A DNA stretch of 64,000 bases, from contig OZ218965.1 of assembly GCA_965112735.1 (NCBI GenBank), positions 372,001 through 436,000 of the forward strand, in the 5' to 3' direction. The notes beneath the pieces were generated by a model. The model did no database searches. It worked only from the letters and a program-made list of their open reading frames with translations, and was not told the origin of the DNA. Positions 17,466 through 29,931 of the stretch are shown piece after piece; position 1 is the first letter of the stretch, and the number at the start of each line of letters is the position of its first letter. This stretch comes from Phaeosaccion multiseriatum (Eukaryota; Ochrophyta, other classes). A program made the translations under genes and the position numbers.

Positions 17466-18841
17466 TCAGGCTGCCATGACGGCCTCCACCGGCACCTTCA
17501 TCTCCTCCCCTCCGTCTCCCCCCCCCCCCTCCTCCTCCTCCTCCTCCTTGTCAGTCCATCTGCCGTGCTCCTTGATGAGATCGATGAGTGCGTCGCACGC
17601 CACTTCGTTGGGGATGCCTCTCTGAACCACCTCCTTCTCTACGTACAGGTCCACCTGAGGGGGGATGGATGGATGGATGGATGGATGGATGGATGGATGG
17701 ATGGATGGCACAGTATGGCAAGGGATGGAGGGGGGGAGGGAGGGAGGGAGGGAGGGAGGGAGGGAGGAAGGGAGGGAGGGAGGGAGGGAGGGAGGGAGGG
17801 AGGAAGGGAGGGAGGGAGGAAGGGAGGGAGTTGAGTGAGTGTGGGTGTATGAGTGCGAGTGCGAGGAACAGAGAGCGGGGTCCCTTTCTTGTCTCTCTTG
17901 GAATGAATGAATGAATGAATGATTGACTTGCCCGTTCATAAAGCACAGCGACCCCACGGAACGGATACGCCACGAAAGAGAGGAAACACACACAAAACTC
18001 CTGTACCTACAGAAAGAAACAGAGAGCAAGAAACAGACGAATCACCAACGCCTGCACCTGTAGCGCACGTACCTTCCCGGGGGCTCCTCCCACATACCCA
18101 AAGTCGGCGTCGGCCATCTCCCCCACCCCGTTCACGATGCAGCCCATGATGGCGATGCTCACGCCGGGCAAGTGTCCGGTGCGGACCTGTATCTGCTGAG
18201 TCACCTCCTGCAGATCGAAGAGGGTGCGGCCGCAGGAGGGGCAAGAGACGTAGTCCGTCTGGGGGGGGGAGGGGGGGGGAGGAGGGGAGGGGGAGGGGGG
18301 GCAGGAGGGGGGGGGGAGGAGGGGCAGGAGGGGGGGGGGAGGAGGGGGGGGGGAGGAGGGGCAGGAGGGGGGGGGGAGGAGGGGCAGGAGGGGGGGGGGA
18401 GGAGGGGGGGAGAGAGGGGGTAGGAAGGGGGGGGAGAGGTGGAGGTGAGGAGAGGGAGGGGTGCATGGTGGTGGAGCAATGCACACGGAATACATGAAAC
18501 AGAGAGGGGCGAGCGAAGCATTCCACACACACATACACAACATACACTCCAGAGGACTAATTGGAGAGTAACTAAGTCTACATCACCCCCTTGAGGGCTG
18601 CAGAGCCAAGATGGGGTGGTGGGTGAGTGAGTGAGTGAGTGGGTTGGTGTGCTCTTCAAAGCGCGAGTGTGGAACACATATGAGAGAGAGCCGAAGCCAA
18701 AGAGAAAGAGAGACAAGAGTCAGATGCAGAGCCAAAGAGAAAGAGACAAGAGAGAAAGAGAGAAAGAGAGAAAGAGAGACAGAGAGCAAGAGAGACAGAG
18801 AGAAAGAGAGAGAGAGAAAGAGACAAGAGAGACAGAGAGAA

Positions 18842-18872
<31 letters not shown>

Positions 18873-20647
18873 AAGAGAGAGAAAGAGAGACAGAGAGAAA
18901 GAGAGAGAGAGAAAGAGAGACAGAGAGAAAGAGAGAAAGAGAGAGAGAGAAAGAGACAAGAGAGAAAGAGAGAAAGAGAGGCAGAGACAGCGCACCTTCC
19001 CCCCCTCCACCTTGCCCTGCCCTGGCCTGTGCCCTGCCCTGGCCTGTGCCCTGCCCTGGCCTGGCCTGCCCCATCCCCCCCTGCCCGGCTCATTCAGTCG
19101 CGGCTCATTCAGTCGCTTACCTTTGTGTTGCGCATCCTGGACCCCTGCAGCAGCCCAAACGTGGTGATCCGGACCTGATCAAGGTCCCTGCCAGGGGCCT
19201 CCACCAGGGCTCCATCTCCGAGACCGTCCACTAGGCACGCGCCCACGGTGGCCCCCACGCCCAGGATGAACTAAAAGTAGAGTAAAGGCATACGGGCAAG
19301 GCAGGAATATGGGCGGAGCGGGGGGTTGTGATGAGGAGTTGGAACTGCGGAAGGAAAAGGGAAAGGGAAAGGGAAAGGAAAATGAAAGGGGCTTCTTCAT
19401 CCCCTCCTCGCCGCTTGGGCTTCTTGTTGACTTATACTATGCTGCCCCCACTCCCCTTGGCTCCTTTTGTTGACTTACGGTGTCCTTGGAGGTAGCCTTG
19501 TCGGAGGACATGACGAGGTGGTGGATCACAGGGAGGTCGCAGCCCGACTGCTCCAGGGATTCGAACACGCGACGAGCGGCGTGCACGTGGGCAATGCCGT
19601 GGGGTACCTGAGCGAGGGGTTGGGGTGGGAGGGGATGAGTGAGGGAGGGAGAGAGGGAGTGACTGAGTGACGGAGTGACGGAGTGATTGAGTGATTGAAA
19701 GAGTGAGCAAGGAAGTGACTGAGTGACGGAGTGATTGAGTGATTGAAAGAGTGAGCAAGGGAGTGATTGAGTGAGTGAGTGAGTGAGTGAGTCAGTGAGT
19801 GAGTGAGTGACTGAGTGAGTGAGTGAGTGAGTGAGTGAGCGAGTAAGTGAGTGAGTGAGTGAGTGAGTGAGTGAGTGAGTGAGTGATTGAGTGAGTGAAT
19901 GGGTGAGTGAGTGAGTGAGTGAGTGATTGAGTGAGTGATTGAGTGAGTGAATGTGTGAATGAGTGAGTGAGTGAGTGAATGAGTGAGTGAGTGAGTGAGT
20001 GAGTGAGTGAGTGAGTGAGTGAGCGAGTGAGTGAGTGAATGAGTGAGTGAGTGAGTGAGTGAGTGAGTGATTGAGTGAGTGAATGGGTGAGTGAGTGAGT
20101 GAGTGAGTGATTGAGTGAGTGATTGAGTGAGTGAACGTGTGAATGAGTGAGTGAGTGAATGAGTGAGTGAGTGAATGAGTGAGTGAGTGATTGAGTGGTT
20201 GAATGAGTGAGTGAGTGAGTGAGTGAGTGAGTGAGTGAGTGAGTGAGTGAGTGAGCGAGTGATTGAGTGAGTGAATGTGAGAGCGAGTTAGTGAGCCCCG
20301 AGGTCAGCTCACCCTCCCACCTCCCTCCCCGCTCCACGTCCCTCCCTCCTCCCTTCCCACCGACCTTGAGCATTATGAACATGGCGTCCATGTCCTTGAG
20401 GCTCTGCAGCTCGGCGTCGGTTTCCGTGCCCTCCACCACCACCACCATGCGGCGAGTCCCCTCGGGGAGGGACACAGGACCCTTTGCGGCCTCAGAGAGC
20501 GTCACAGCCGCGATTGAGTTGGGCATCGGATTGGCCTCCAGGGCAGAGAGGGGCGCCACCAGACCAACACCGACCTCCTATGGGGGGGGGGGATGGCAGT
20601 GGGTGGTGGGAGGGGTCAGATACGGTACAGCGCCCAGCAGGAAGGAT

Positions 20648-20683
<36 letters not shown>

Positions 20684-20807
20684 CCCACCTATACTCACAC
20701 ACACACAGACCCACAGCTATACACGTATACAGCCACACACACACAACACACACACACAACACACACACCCTCACACACACTCCTTCACCCACATACCCAC
20801 GCCCACG

Positions 20808-20851
<44 letters not shown>

Positions 20852-21226
20852 GTCCCTCCCTCCCTCCCTCACCTGCAAGCGCCTGATGGCGGTCCGGGCA
20901 ACGGTGTTGTCCGCCGCCGGAGTCTCATACATGAAGATGGTGTCGCAAGTGGCCACGTCCTTGAAGGGCATGCCCACGGCCAGTTTGGCCCCCAGTTTCT
21001 TGTACGTCAGCTCCGCCTGCCCTCCCTCGAAGTCTGCAACGTCGACCTTGGCGAGCACTGAGCCGTCTCTGTGCAGAACATTCCGCAGGTCTACCACGTC
21101 GCTCTCTCTTTGGGTGGGGAGGGCACCAGTGCGGCTGGAGAAGGATTGGAATTGGCGCTTGGTCTCTGTGAACTCGGGCACAGCGCTGAAGGCCTGTCGG
21201 GGGAGGGAGGGAGGGAGGGGGGGAGA

Positions 21227-21268
<42 letters not shown>

Positions 21269-24200
21269 GGGAGAGACCAAGAGAGAGAAGAGCGAAAGGG
21301 GCGGAGAGAGAGATAGAGAGGGAGAGGCGACAGGTCGGTTAGCACAGCGGCCATCCATCCCTGCCCCCCCTCTTCCCTACCCCCTACCCCATACCCAGCT
21401 GCTGCCGTGATGCACAAGATGGGAAAGCACCGGTCATGGCACAGACAGGCTAAATCATGGGACTGGTCTCGTCCGCCCCGTAGGGAGGAGAGGAGAGGAG
21501 AGGAGAGGAGAGGAGAGGAGGGATCAGTGAGTGATTGGGGCTGGGCGGTCGGTTGGTCGGACGCGCCCCCCCCCCCTTACCCTACCTACTCTCATCGGCC
21601 CTCATTCGCTCCTTCATTGACTGATTGACTGACTGATTGATTGACTCACTGCCACTCACTCATACTCTCCCTGATTGACTAGTTGACTGACTGATTGACT
21701 TACTCACAGCCACTCACTCACATCCCCCCTGAAGGACTGACTACACCAAGTAGTGATTGACTGACTGACTGACTGATTGACTCTTAGTGATTGACTGAAT
21801 GACTGACACCAGGTAGTGATTGACTGACTCACCGCCTGGTCCTGCACAAGAGTCTTGCCCAGGTCCGCGAGTGTGGAGCACGGCTCAAGCTCGAACTCGG
21901 GGTCCTCCGTGAGGGACACGCGGATGGTGTCTCCCAGCCCGTCCTGGGGGAGGGGGGATGGCAGTGGATGGGGGTGGGGGATGGCAGTGGAGGGAGGAGG
22001 GCACGGAGCACGAGGGCGAGATGAAGAAGCGACTCACATCAACAGGGGAGGGGCTCCGCGTTCATGTGCCCATCAACAGTCCATCAACAGTCCATCAACA
22101 GTCCATCAACAGTCCATCAACAGCCCATCAACAGTCCATCAACAGTCCATCAACAGTCCATCAACAGTCCATCGTACAAAGAGACAGACAGACAGACCGA
22201 CACACCCACAAATCCCTGCCCCCCTCCCTCCCTCTCTCCCTCGTACGTAAGTCAATAGAATTCCCTCCCTCCCTCCCACCTGCAGCAGCGTGCCGATGCC
22301 GATGGCGCTCTTCATCCTCCCGTCCTCCCCCTCCCCCGCCTCCGTCACTCCAAGATGCAGCGGGTAGTCCCATTCCCGTCGGTACATCTCGGCTGCCAGC
22401 AAGCGGTAGCCCTGTTGGAGGAGGTCAATCACCACTCAGGCAGTCAGCACACATGCATGCAATACATACATATATGACGTGTCACAGGTAGCGGTAGCAC
22501 CAACAGCAGCAGCAAACCAAACCCCGCCACCGCCATGCCTCTTCTGAAGGAAGCGCGGCCCTGAGACAAGCCTCTGAAACAAACCCCTGAAGGAAGGAAG
22601 GAAGGAAGGAAGGAAGGAAACGAGTGCCCTTCCCCTCCTGCTCCTCGCTGACTTACTGCTCCTCGTTGACTTACTGACCAACCTCCTGCACCTCACTGAC
22701 TTACTGACTGACCTGCACCATGACGAGTGGGTTGGAAGCCTTCATGGAGAAGAGAAAGTTGTGAAAGTCCCTCTCCCGACACATCTCGGCGAACTCATTG
22801 GCGGACTCCACCATACCCCGGGGGGTGTCGCCGTAGAAGCTCAGCACACGAGCCGAAAGAGAGCCTGAGGAAAGGGAGAGGTGAGGTGAGGTGAGGTGAG
22901 GTGAGTCGAGTGGAAAGGAAGAGGTGAGGTGAGGTGAGGTGAGGTGAGGTGAGGTGAGGTGAGGTGAGTCGAGTCGAGCTGCACACTGAGCCTTGAACAC
23001 TGGGGCGGCCTCAGGCGTATGTCATCGACATGGAGCGAAGCGTGTGTCGGCGGTACTCATGTCAAGCTTTGTGTCGGCGGTACAAGTATGTCAGTGGGAC
23101 TGTACAAATATGTCAGTGAGTGTGCCCCACACACTTGCCATGGTTGGTGCCGATGCGGATGCAGCGGTCGAGGTCCTTGCACTTCTGCACCAGGGGGTCG
23201 AACAGCTCCTGGATGTGCTCGCGGTCAGCGTCGAAGGCCGCCTTGTCCTCGTACACCATCTGAAACACAAAGAGAGAGACAAGGAGGTAGGGGGGGGTGG
23301 AGCCTTCCTTTGAGCCCTTCATTCACTTCATTTACCCCCCACCAATGGCTGTGACAGGCTGTGGGTTTGTCCATTCAGGGTTCAATGTGAGCGACACGTC
23401 TTATCGCTGTCTCTGCTTCGACATCTCCCCCCCCCCCTCCAAGCAACAACAACCAACCCACCCACCTCGTCAAAGGTCTTCCTCCCATCAGCGAAGTTGC
23501 CCGGGTTGACCCTGATCTTCTCAAAGGCATCAGCCACGAGCATGGCGATGTGTGGGCTGAAGTGAATGTCGGCCACGAGGGGTACGTCGTAGCCCTTCTG
23601 AAACAGCTTGTCCCTGATCTTGCCGCACGCCTCGGCTTCCTTCTTACCCTGCACCGTGATACGCACGAGGTCGGCACCTGCGTCTGCGCAGCGCATCACC
23701 TGTGTGGAGAGCGAGTGGAGAGCGAGTGGAGTGGTGGAGTGGCAGAGTCGCAGAGGGGCAGGACAAAGAGAGGGTGGACGTCGGTGGGAGGGGTCAGGTC
23801 ACCACACACATATACACACACACACACACTCCCGTCTCCTGCCTCTGGCCTCATGCCTCCTCCCCCCCTTCCCCCCCTCCCTCCCTTCCGATTGCCTGAT
23901 CACTCACTGACCTGATCTACCGTGGCGGACACGTCCCTGGTGTCAGTGGTGGTCATGGTCTGCTTTGCGATGCGGTGCTCGCTGCCGATGGGCACCTTGC
24001 CCGCCCAGACCGTCCTTGTGGGTCTCCTCGTGGTAGCGTACACGCTCTCGCAGTACTTATCCATGTCCTCCAGTCGTAGGATGCGCCCCTCCCCCTCCCC
24101 GCCGTCCTGTTGGAGCAGAGAGAGTGGGGAAGAGATAGAAGAGAGAAGAAGATAGAGGGGGGCGGGGAGAGAAGAGAGAGGGCGGGACCGAGGAAGAGAG

Positions 24201-24482
24201 GGTGGGGAGGAGGAGGACCAGAGAGAGTTCAGATGGGCTCCACAAAACGAGGCTCCTCCTACGCGAAACGGCTCCTATACAAAAGCGAAACGTGTGTGTA
24301 ATAGTGTCCCTCTGCTCACGTACCATAGTCATGCCCTGGCGTTGTTGCTTCGTCCTGCTGCAGCTGCTGCTGCTGCTTCGGCCTGCATGTTGCAGCACTA
24401 AAGGAGGCGCAAACGCTGCCGTCAGCGCGACACTGCTACTGCCAAGAGCAAGCGCCGCTCCCAGGACCTTCACAGGGGCCAT
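17466..24482 (-). CDS. ispG: Plastid 4-hydroxy-3-methylbut-2-enyl diphosphate synthase (GcpE/IspG)
   Basis: Thirteen exons: 24482-24324, 24106-23912, 23699-23466, 23259-23139, 22864-22713, 22411-22280, 21943-21833, 21193-20873, 20577-20365, 19607-19479, 19270-19121, 18258-18073 and 17654-17466. They encode 763 residues. The enzyme converts MEcPP to HMBPP in the plastid MEP isoprenoid pathway, using a [4Fe-4S] cluster. Visible marks are [67 protein letters not shown], cluster ligands C645, C648 and C679, and E686 in CIVNGVGE. The long insert between barrel and cluster domain is the plant/algal type. The N-terminus is a signal peptide ending TAAFAPP, typical of complex red plastids. The intron after 23139 is GC-AG (G|GCAAGT) and restores NHGSLS. 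Upstream in-frame ATGs exist, but the start at 24482 gives the best signal peptide. Confidence 0.97.
17665..17832 (-). repeat. (GGAT)n and (GGGA)n in IspG last intron
   Basis: GGAT repeats (17665-17708) and GGGA repeats (17728-17832) as read on the + strand. On the sense strand they form ATCC/TCCC pyrimidine tracts near the acceptor. Confidence 0.92.
18258..18455 (-). repeat. G-rich repeat in IspG intron 11
   Basis: [24 protein letters not shown] repeats on the + strand become a C-rich tract directly before the acceptor of the 18258-18073 exon on the sense strand. Confidence 0.9.
18690..18990 (-). repeat. (GAGAAA)n array in IspG intron 11
   Basis: About 300 bp of GAGAAAGAGA/GACA purine repeats on the + strand (CTTTCTCT on the sense strand). 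Confidence 0.92.
19660..20285 (-). repeat. (TGAG)n array in IspG intron 9
   Basis: About 620 bp of TGAG tetramers with TGAT, GGAG and GAAT variants. It is CTCA on the sense strand and fills most of the intron between 20365 and 19607. Confidence 0.96.
20645..20850 (-). repeat. (CA)n tract in IspG intron 8
   Basis: CA/CACACT repeats on the + strand, TG on the sense strand. Confidence 0.92.
22070..22172 (-). repeat. 11-bp tandem repeat in IspG intron 6
   Basis: Nine or so copies of CATCAACAGTC in a row on the + strand. Confidence 0.93.
22878..22978 (-). repeat. (GAGGT)n repeat in IspG intron 4
   Basis: Two blocks of GAGGT pentamers close to the acceptor of the exon starting at 22864; ACCTC on the sense strand. 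Confidence 0.9.
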
Positions 24483-24723
24483 GGCTCTCTTCTGGAGTGA
24501 AGAGGATCGGGCTTCCTGCCGCTGGGTTGCTCTGTGTTGCTGTTTATTACTCTTACTACTGCTCATGTGCGAGGGAGGCAAAGGAGGCTAAAAAATCTGC
24601 AACAGATACCCCGGGGGGCTTTACTTTTTCTTTGTGCTTAGTAAAGACTTTGATCGGACTTTTTCTAATAGAGAGCTTTACGGGGCAACAACAACGATAA
24701 GCAACAGCAATAGCGCTACTACA
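24483..24723. promoter_or_regulatory. Shared upstream region of IspG and LYRM7-like gene
   Basis: 241 bp between divergent start codons. An AT-richer block (about 24535-24720) contains CTTTTTCTTTGTGC and ACAACAACGATAAGCAACAGC. No defined motif is recognised; bidirectional use is inferred from spacing. Confidence 0.5.
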
Positions 24724-25258
24724 ATGGCTACTACACGTTCCGCCGTGCTGGGAGGGTTCAAGAGACTGATGCGGGCCCGGCAAGGACTCTTCCAAAGTGA
24801 CACCCACGCCCTCGTCGCCTCGAGGGAGGCCATCCGGCTGGAGATTATGAAGAACAAGGGCGTGACCGACGAGAAGCAGCTGGGTAAGTCCCGAGAGGAA
24901 GGACTTGGATGGGGCAGGTTCGCGGAGGTGGGAGAGGTGTGCAGACTACTATTTCTTACCCAGGCCATCCCTCCTCTTCCTTTCCGCTGGCTTGGCTACA
25001 GGTATGATGGTGAAGGGTTTGGCAGAGGCGGAGGACATGCTCAGGTACAATTTGGTGCAGGGGAAGCTGAACGAGCGAGGCAATTACGCGATGAAGGTGT
25101 CGAAGGATCACACGCTGACCATGCAGGACCGGGCAGAGCTGCAGCTCATGGACGCCGAGTTCGCCGATAGCGTGGAGGCGGACAAGAGCAAGCCAGAGCC
25201 AGAGGAGCAGAAGGGCACGGGCAATACAGTGACGCACCACACGCCACCGCCTCTGTGA
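24724..25258 (+). CDS. LYR-motif protein, LYRM7/MZM1-like complex III assembly factor
   Basis: Two exons, 24724-24883 and 25002-25258, encode 138 residues. The N-terminal helical block SAVLGGFKRLMRARQGLF followed by ALVASREAIRLEI fits the LYRM family, although the LYR triplet itself reads FKR. The later block LAEAEDMLRYNLVQGKLNERGNY fits the MZM1/LYRM7 branch, which stabilises the Rieske Fe-S subunit during assembly of mitochondrial complex III. The C-terminal third is polar (EADKSKPEPEEQK) and unmatched. The junction G|GT gives Gly-Met-Met. There is no obvious cleavable presequence. Assignment to this branch rather than another LYRM is by motif memory only. Confidence 0.72.
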
Positions 25259-26076
25259 GAGAAGCGCTTGTGACGGGAAGAGCTGTGGTGGAGGTGTGCG
25301 ACCCCTGTTTTGATGCACACAACGACCCGAAGGAGCTGCCCACACAAAAGCAGTGTTTTGCCTTGGCAGCGGGGGAGCCCGGCTCACCCCGCCGAATTGG
25401 TTGTTCCAGTCGAACGGCCCAGGACATCCTACTCTGCCCCTGTTCTGGGAAGAGTAGAGCTTTCGAGAGGAGGAGTGGGCCATGGAAAGAGACTCAGCCT
25501 CTGCTCCTGCAGCCTCCGCGCCTTTATACCCGTTTCGATCTCTACTCATGTCGTGGCGGTGGCAGGGGGCGGGACGCGTGAGGCGGGAGGCGGGAGATAC
25601 GGCGCTTCCACCCTTTGGCCAGCGCCAATCTGTCAGCTACTTACGATACACAGTTGGGAACGCGCCATATAAGACCATGCGTGCTGTGCCGCTCGGCATC
25701 AAAGTAGGAAGGGTGGTATGGTCAAGATCGGTTCACCGGCTCAATGGTCCGTGGACAGACGCTCTTCAACTTCGAAGCGGACTGTGATGCCACACACCTC
25801 TTGGTAGCAGCACGAGTTGGAACTCTTTTTCACAGATGGCGTGTTCCCGGAGAAGGTGGCGTATGCCCCGCCATGCCGTCCGTTCGGGCTATCTGTCGGC
25901 AAGCCAATCAAAGCCAATGCGGCAGAGAGCGGACTCCGTCGGAGGAGGAGAAGAGGGAGAAGAAGGGCAATTTTCCGTCGCCAGCTGTGAGCGTGGAGGT
26001 AGAGGACAGGAAGATAAAATTTCAGTTTCACTTTTTGCAAACGGTTGAGCCCATTTTCTCCTGCATAATTATCCCG
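25259..26076. other. Spacer upstream of the MSP/kinesin-like gene
   Basis: No gene is recognised in these 818 bp. The frame of the next gene is open back to 25744 without an earlier ATG, so an unrecognised 5' exon or a long leader is possible. I see no repeat array here. Confidence 0.5.
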
Positions 26077-29000
26077 ATGGGAGAGCCACGCCTGGGGGTC
26101 GTTCCCTCACGCTTGTCCTTCGTGGCTCCTGCGCCATCTTCCAAGGCACCTGCAGCTGCAATTCTTTTCTCTCTTAGCAACCCGTCGTCGAAGAGTCTTG
26201 TTTTTAAAGTCAAGACCACCGCCCCACAAGCAATCGGCAAGATCCTTCCGGGTGAGGGAGTCATCCCTCCCAAGGCAAAGTGCTCCATTGAGATACAGCC
26301 TCGTACGGGCCTGCCAGGTGTTGCTAAGGCTGGCATTGGTGGGAGGTCGGACGGGCCTCGATTCCAGGTAGGGGGCATTCAGCTTTGAAGGAAAACAAAT
26401 CCGAGTGATCAGCGATAAAGCTACAGGAACGGGATCGGTCTACTCCAAGGAGACTCTCTCTCTCTTCCTTTGTTCCTTATCAATGCTTGTTTTGCCTTGC
26501 TCCTCTTTCTCTCCCGCCAGGTAAGGCACTTGTTCCTGGACGAGCAAGTGGCGTCCGCACTGTCCTCCTCGCAGCTGAAGCGCGGGGTGTGGCAGGAGGC
26601 TTCCTACCAGTCCGCTCTGCAAAGCACCGTCATCGAGAGTGACGTTACGCTCTCGGAGGAGGTGGAACAGGGGGCGGGGGAGGAGGGGGAGGAAGAGGAG
26701 GAGGAGGAAGAGAAGGAGAAGGAGCCGGTGGTCAAGGAGGATAAGAAGGAGAAGGAGCAGGTGGTCAAGGAGGAGCCAAGAGGAAGAGGGAAGAAGCGCG
26801 AGCAAAATGTGCCCCCCGCACAGAGTGTCCGCGGGCGCTTTGCAGCTCGAGGCAAGAAGGAGCAGGCCGACAACCTCCACATCAACACCAGGGCCTGGTC
26901 GCCCGCTGGTCGAGACAGCAGCCGTGGGGCGGGATCTCCTCCCCGGGGGGGCTCTCCCCGGCGGGCACAGGTCCCGTCCGCCCATATGTTGGGACTGCTT
27001 GTGAAGAATGTAAGCAGAGGCGCCCCCCTGAATGGGAGCGAAGTGGAGGAGCTCAGAGCGGCAAGAGCGGCGCTCTCGGCCGAAGGGTGGCAGTACTGGC
27101 TCATGCTCGCCAGGGAGGAGAGGGGCCGGAGGAGGGCACAGGAGGGGAGGGGGGGGGCTGGCTCTGGCTCTATCTCTGCCTCAGTCGCTGAGAGTGTCAC
27201 TGTGGCTGCTGGGGCCTCTGGTGGTGCTCCCACATTGCCTCCAAGCCCTGAGGTAGACGGGAAAGGGACAGCAACAGCAGGGGCGGTAGCAGCGGTAGTG
27301 CCAACAGCAGCAGAGACAGACGGAAAGGACCCAGCAGCAGCTCCAACACCACCACCAACACCCCCACCGGCACAATCAGCAACACCAGCAACACCAACAG
27401 CACCAGCAGCTTCAGTGCCGCCCTCCCCCCCCCCGTCTCCGAGCGCGCTGCAGGCCCGCCTGTCGGCCCTCATGCCCGTCCTCGAGGCGAGTGAGGCCGC
27501 TGCGAGGCTAGCCAGTGAGGCTCTGTCCAGCCTGGCCCCAGGGGGGGGCGGCAGTAGTCCCCAGGGGGGGCAGCTGGCCGACTGGGCCGAGACCATTCTT
27601 CTGTTTCAGGAACGCGCGGCGGACGTTGAGCCTCTGCTGCGGCAGGCGATAATGGCCTGTCCAGCAGTAGAGGGCAATGGCGCGAGGAGGGCCACTCCTG
27701 CCATGGCCGGTCAGGTGCGGTGGTGACGTCAGTGTTGAGTAGTAGAGGAAAGGAAAGGACACTCCCCTCCCTTCACCCATTGTGTCTAAATGCGAACCCA
27801 TCATGTGCTCCTCTGTCCTGACTTTCTCAGACCTGACCCCTTGTATTTCCTCTCCACCCCTCTTCACTTCACTTCACCTCACTTCACTTCACTTCACTTC
27901 ACTTCACAGTTGGTGGAGATGGCGGGCGCTGCTGCTGCGATGCGCGGACTCACTACGGGACTCCGAGGCGACTTGTACACATGCTTCGAGGGACTCGGGG
28001 AAGACCTCGCTCTCTTCGTTGACGGCATCAGTCGCTTAGCCAAGGGGAGAGGGGTGAGGGAGGGTTTCCGGTCGGGGTGGGCCTGCAGCAGCGGGCAAGA
28101 CGGCACGACGGGCGGGGGGAAGGGGAGGGGCGAAGGTGCACATGCACATCCGTCCTCGGTAGGGAGTGCACGTACAGGAGGCGACGATGGTGCCGCAGCT
28201 TGTCAACAGAGAGGGCTGAAGGTGTGGTGCCGAGTGCACTTGGCAGCAGAGCAGGGGGGGGGAGCAGCTGCCCAACAGGTGGAGGTACGTAGGGACGCCT
28301 CCTCTCAGGGGGTCAAGGTGGTGCTTCACGGCGGGGATGGCGACGACGCCCCAATGGCCTTCCTCTTCGACAAAGCCTTCAAGCAGGAGGGGCCATTGCT
28401 GCAAACTGGAGGTCTGCTGCAAGCGCTGCTGCCGGGGCTCGATGGCACCATACGCAAGGCCCACCGACAGGCAGCACGAGGACGCACAGAAGCAGAGCAG
28501 TTGGTACTACAGCAGCAGCCGCCGCCGCCGCCGCTGGTGGCCACATTCCTGAGCTCGGGTTCAGCTCGGCTCGGCAAAGGGGACGTGTTCGAGGGGAGAG
28601 GGGCGGCGGAGAGGGGCCTCATGTCTCTCGTGATCGAGAAGGTGCGTTGGGACGGAGGGTGAGGGTGTCAGGACAGAGGGGTGGGGGGTGTCAGGACAGA
28701 CGGGTGAGAGGTGTCAGGACAGAGGGGTGAGGGGTGTCAGGACAGAGGGGTGAGGGGTGTCAGGACAGACGGGTGAGGGGTGTCAGGACAGAGGGGTGAG
28801 GGGTGTCAGGACAGAGGGGTGAGGGGTGTCAGGACAGACGGGTGAGGGGTGTCAGGGCAGAGGGGTGAGGGGTGTCAGGACAGACGGGTGAGGGGTGTCA
28901 GGGCAGAGGGGTGAGGGGTGTCAGGACAGAGGGGTGAGGGGTGTCAGGGCAGAGGGGTGAGGGGTGTCAGGGCAGAGGGGTGAGGGGTGTCAGGACAGAG

Positions 29001-29900
29001 GGGTGAGGGGTGTCAGGGCAGAGGGGTGAGGGGTGTCAGGACAGACGGGTGAGGGGTGTCAGGGCAGACGGGTGAGGGGTGTCAGGACAGACGGGTGAGG
29101 GGTGTCAGGACAGACGGGTGAGGGGTGTCAGGACAGAGGGGTGAGGGTGCCGAGGTTGATGGGGTTGGGGGGGGGGGCGACGGAGGCCCATTCATGCATA
29201 CCCGTGCAGGTGCAGGCAAAGCGGTACAGTCGTAGTTCAGAAGGTCCGTAGGTAGGTCGGTCTGTCGCCTGCCGCCCGCCTTTTGCTGATGCCTGCCCAT
29301 ACGCCTGCCCATACGCCTGCCCATATGCCTGCCCATATGCCCGCCCTACCGGTTGATACGCTCTCAGATACTGTCCGCATTCGAGTGCTCCCCCTCTCGT
29401 CACTGGAGGGTGAGCATCTCGGCCCTGGAGATGTTCGGTGGTACCGTCACGGACCTCCTGGGCAGGCCCACAGAGGCCACCGGCAAGGAGAGAGGGCACT
29501 TCCGCCTAGAGCAGGTGAGGGTTGAGCAGTTGGTGATCCAGCAGCAGCCTCAGCGGTTGGTGATACACCGGTAGTAGCGGTTGGCTTGCTCGGAAGGGGC
29601 TCGAGCAGCTCCAGGAGTTCAAATGACATGCGTTTCTCTTGTTTTAACTTCTCTTGGTTCTTCTGCTGCTGCTGCTGTTGTACCACCAACTGCTACAGGA
29701 CCCCGTGAGCGGCGGATGGTACATTCGCAATGCAGCGACGGTGCGCCTTCAGAGCGTGGGGGATTTTGAGAGAGTCAGCGGCATCGTCACGGGGAGGAGG
29801 CGCCCTGCGTACGGCCGGGCCAAAGGTGAGGGGCGGGGGAGAGGGACGGGGAGGAGGGGGAGGAGGGGGAGGAGGGGGAGGAGGGGGAGGAGGGGGAGGA

Positions 29901-29931
<31 letters not shown>

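Noticed and set aside
23135-23139. GT donor (GTGTGT) two codons downstream in the IspG exon ending at 23139
   Set aside because: It would break the frame or insert extra residues into the conserved NHGSLS block; the GC donor fits exactly.
18073-24482. Bacterial contamination carrying ispG
   Set aside because: IspG is bacterial in origin, but here it has twelve introns, a plastid presequence and the plant/algal inserted domain.
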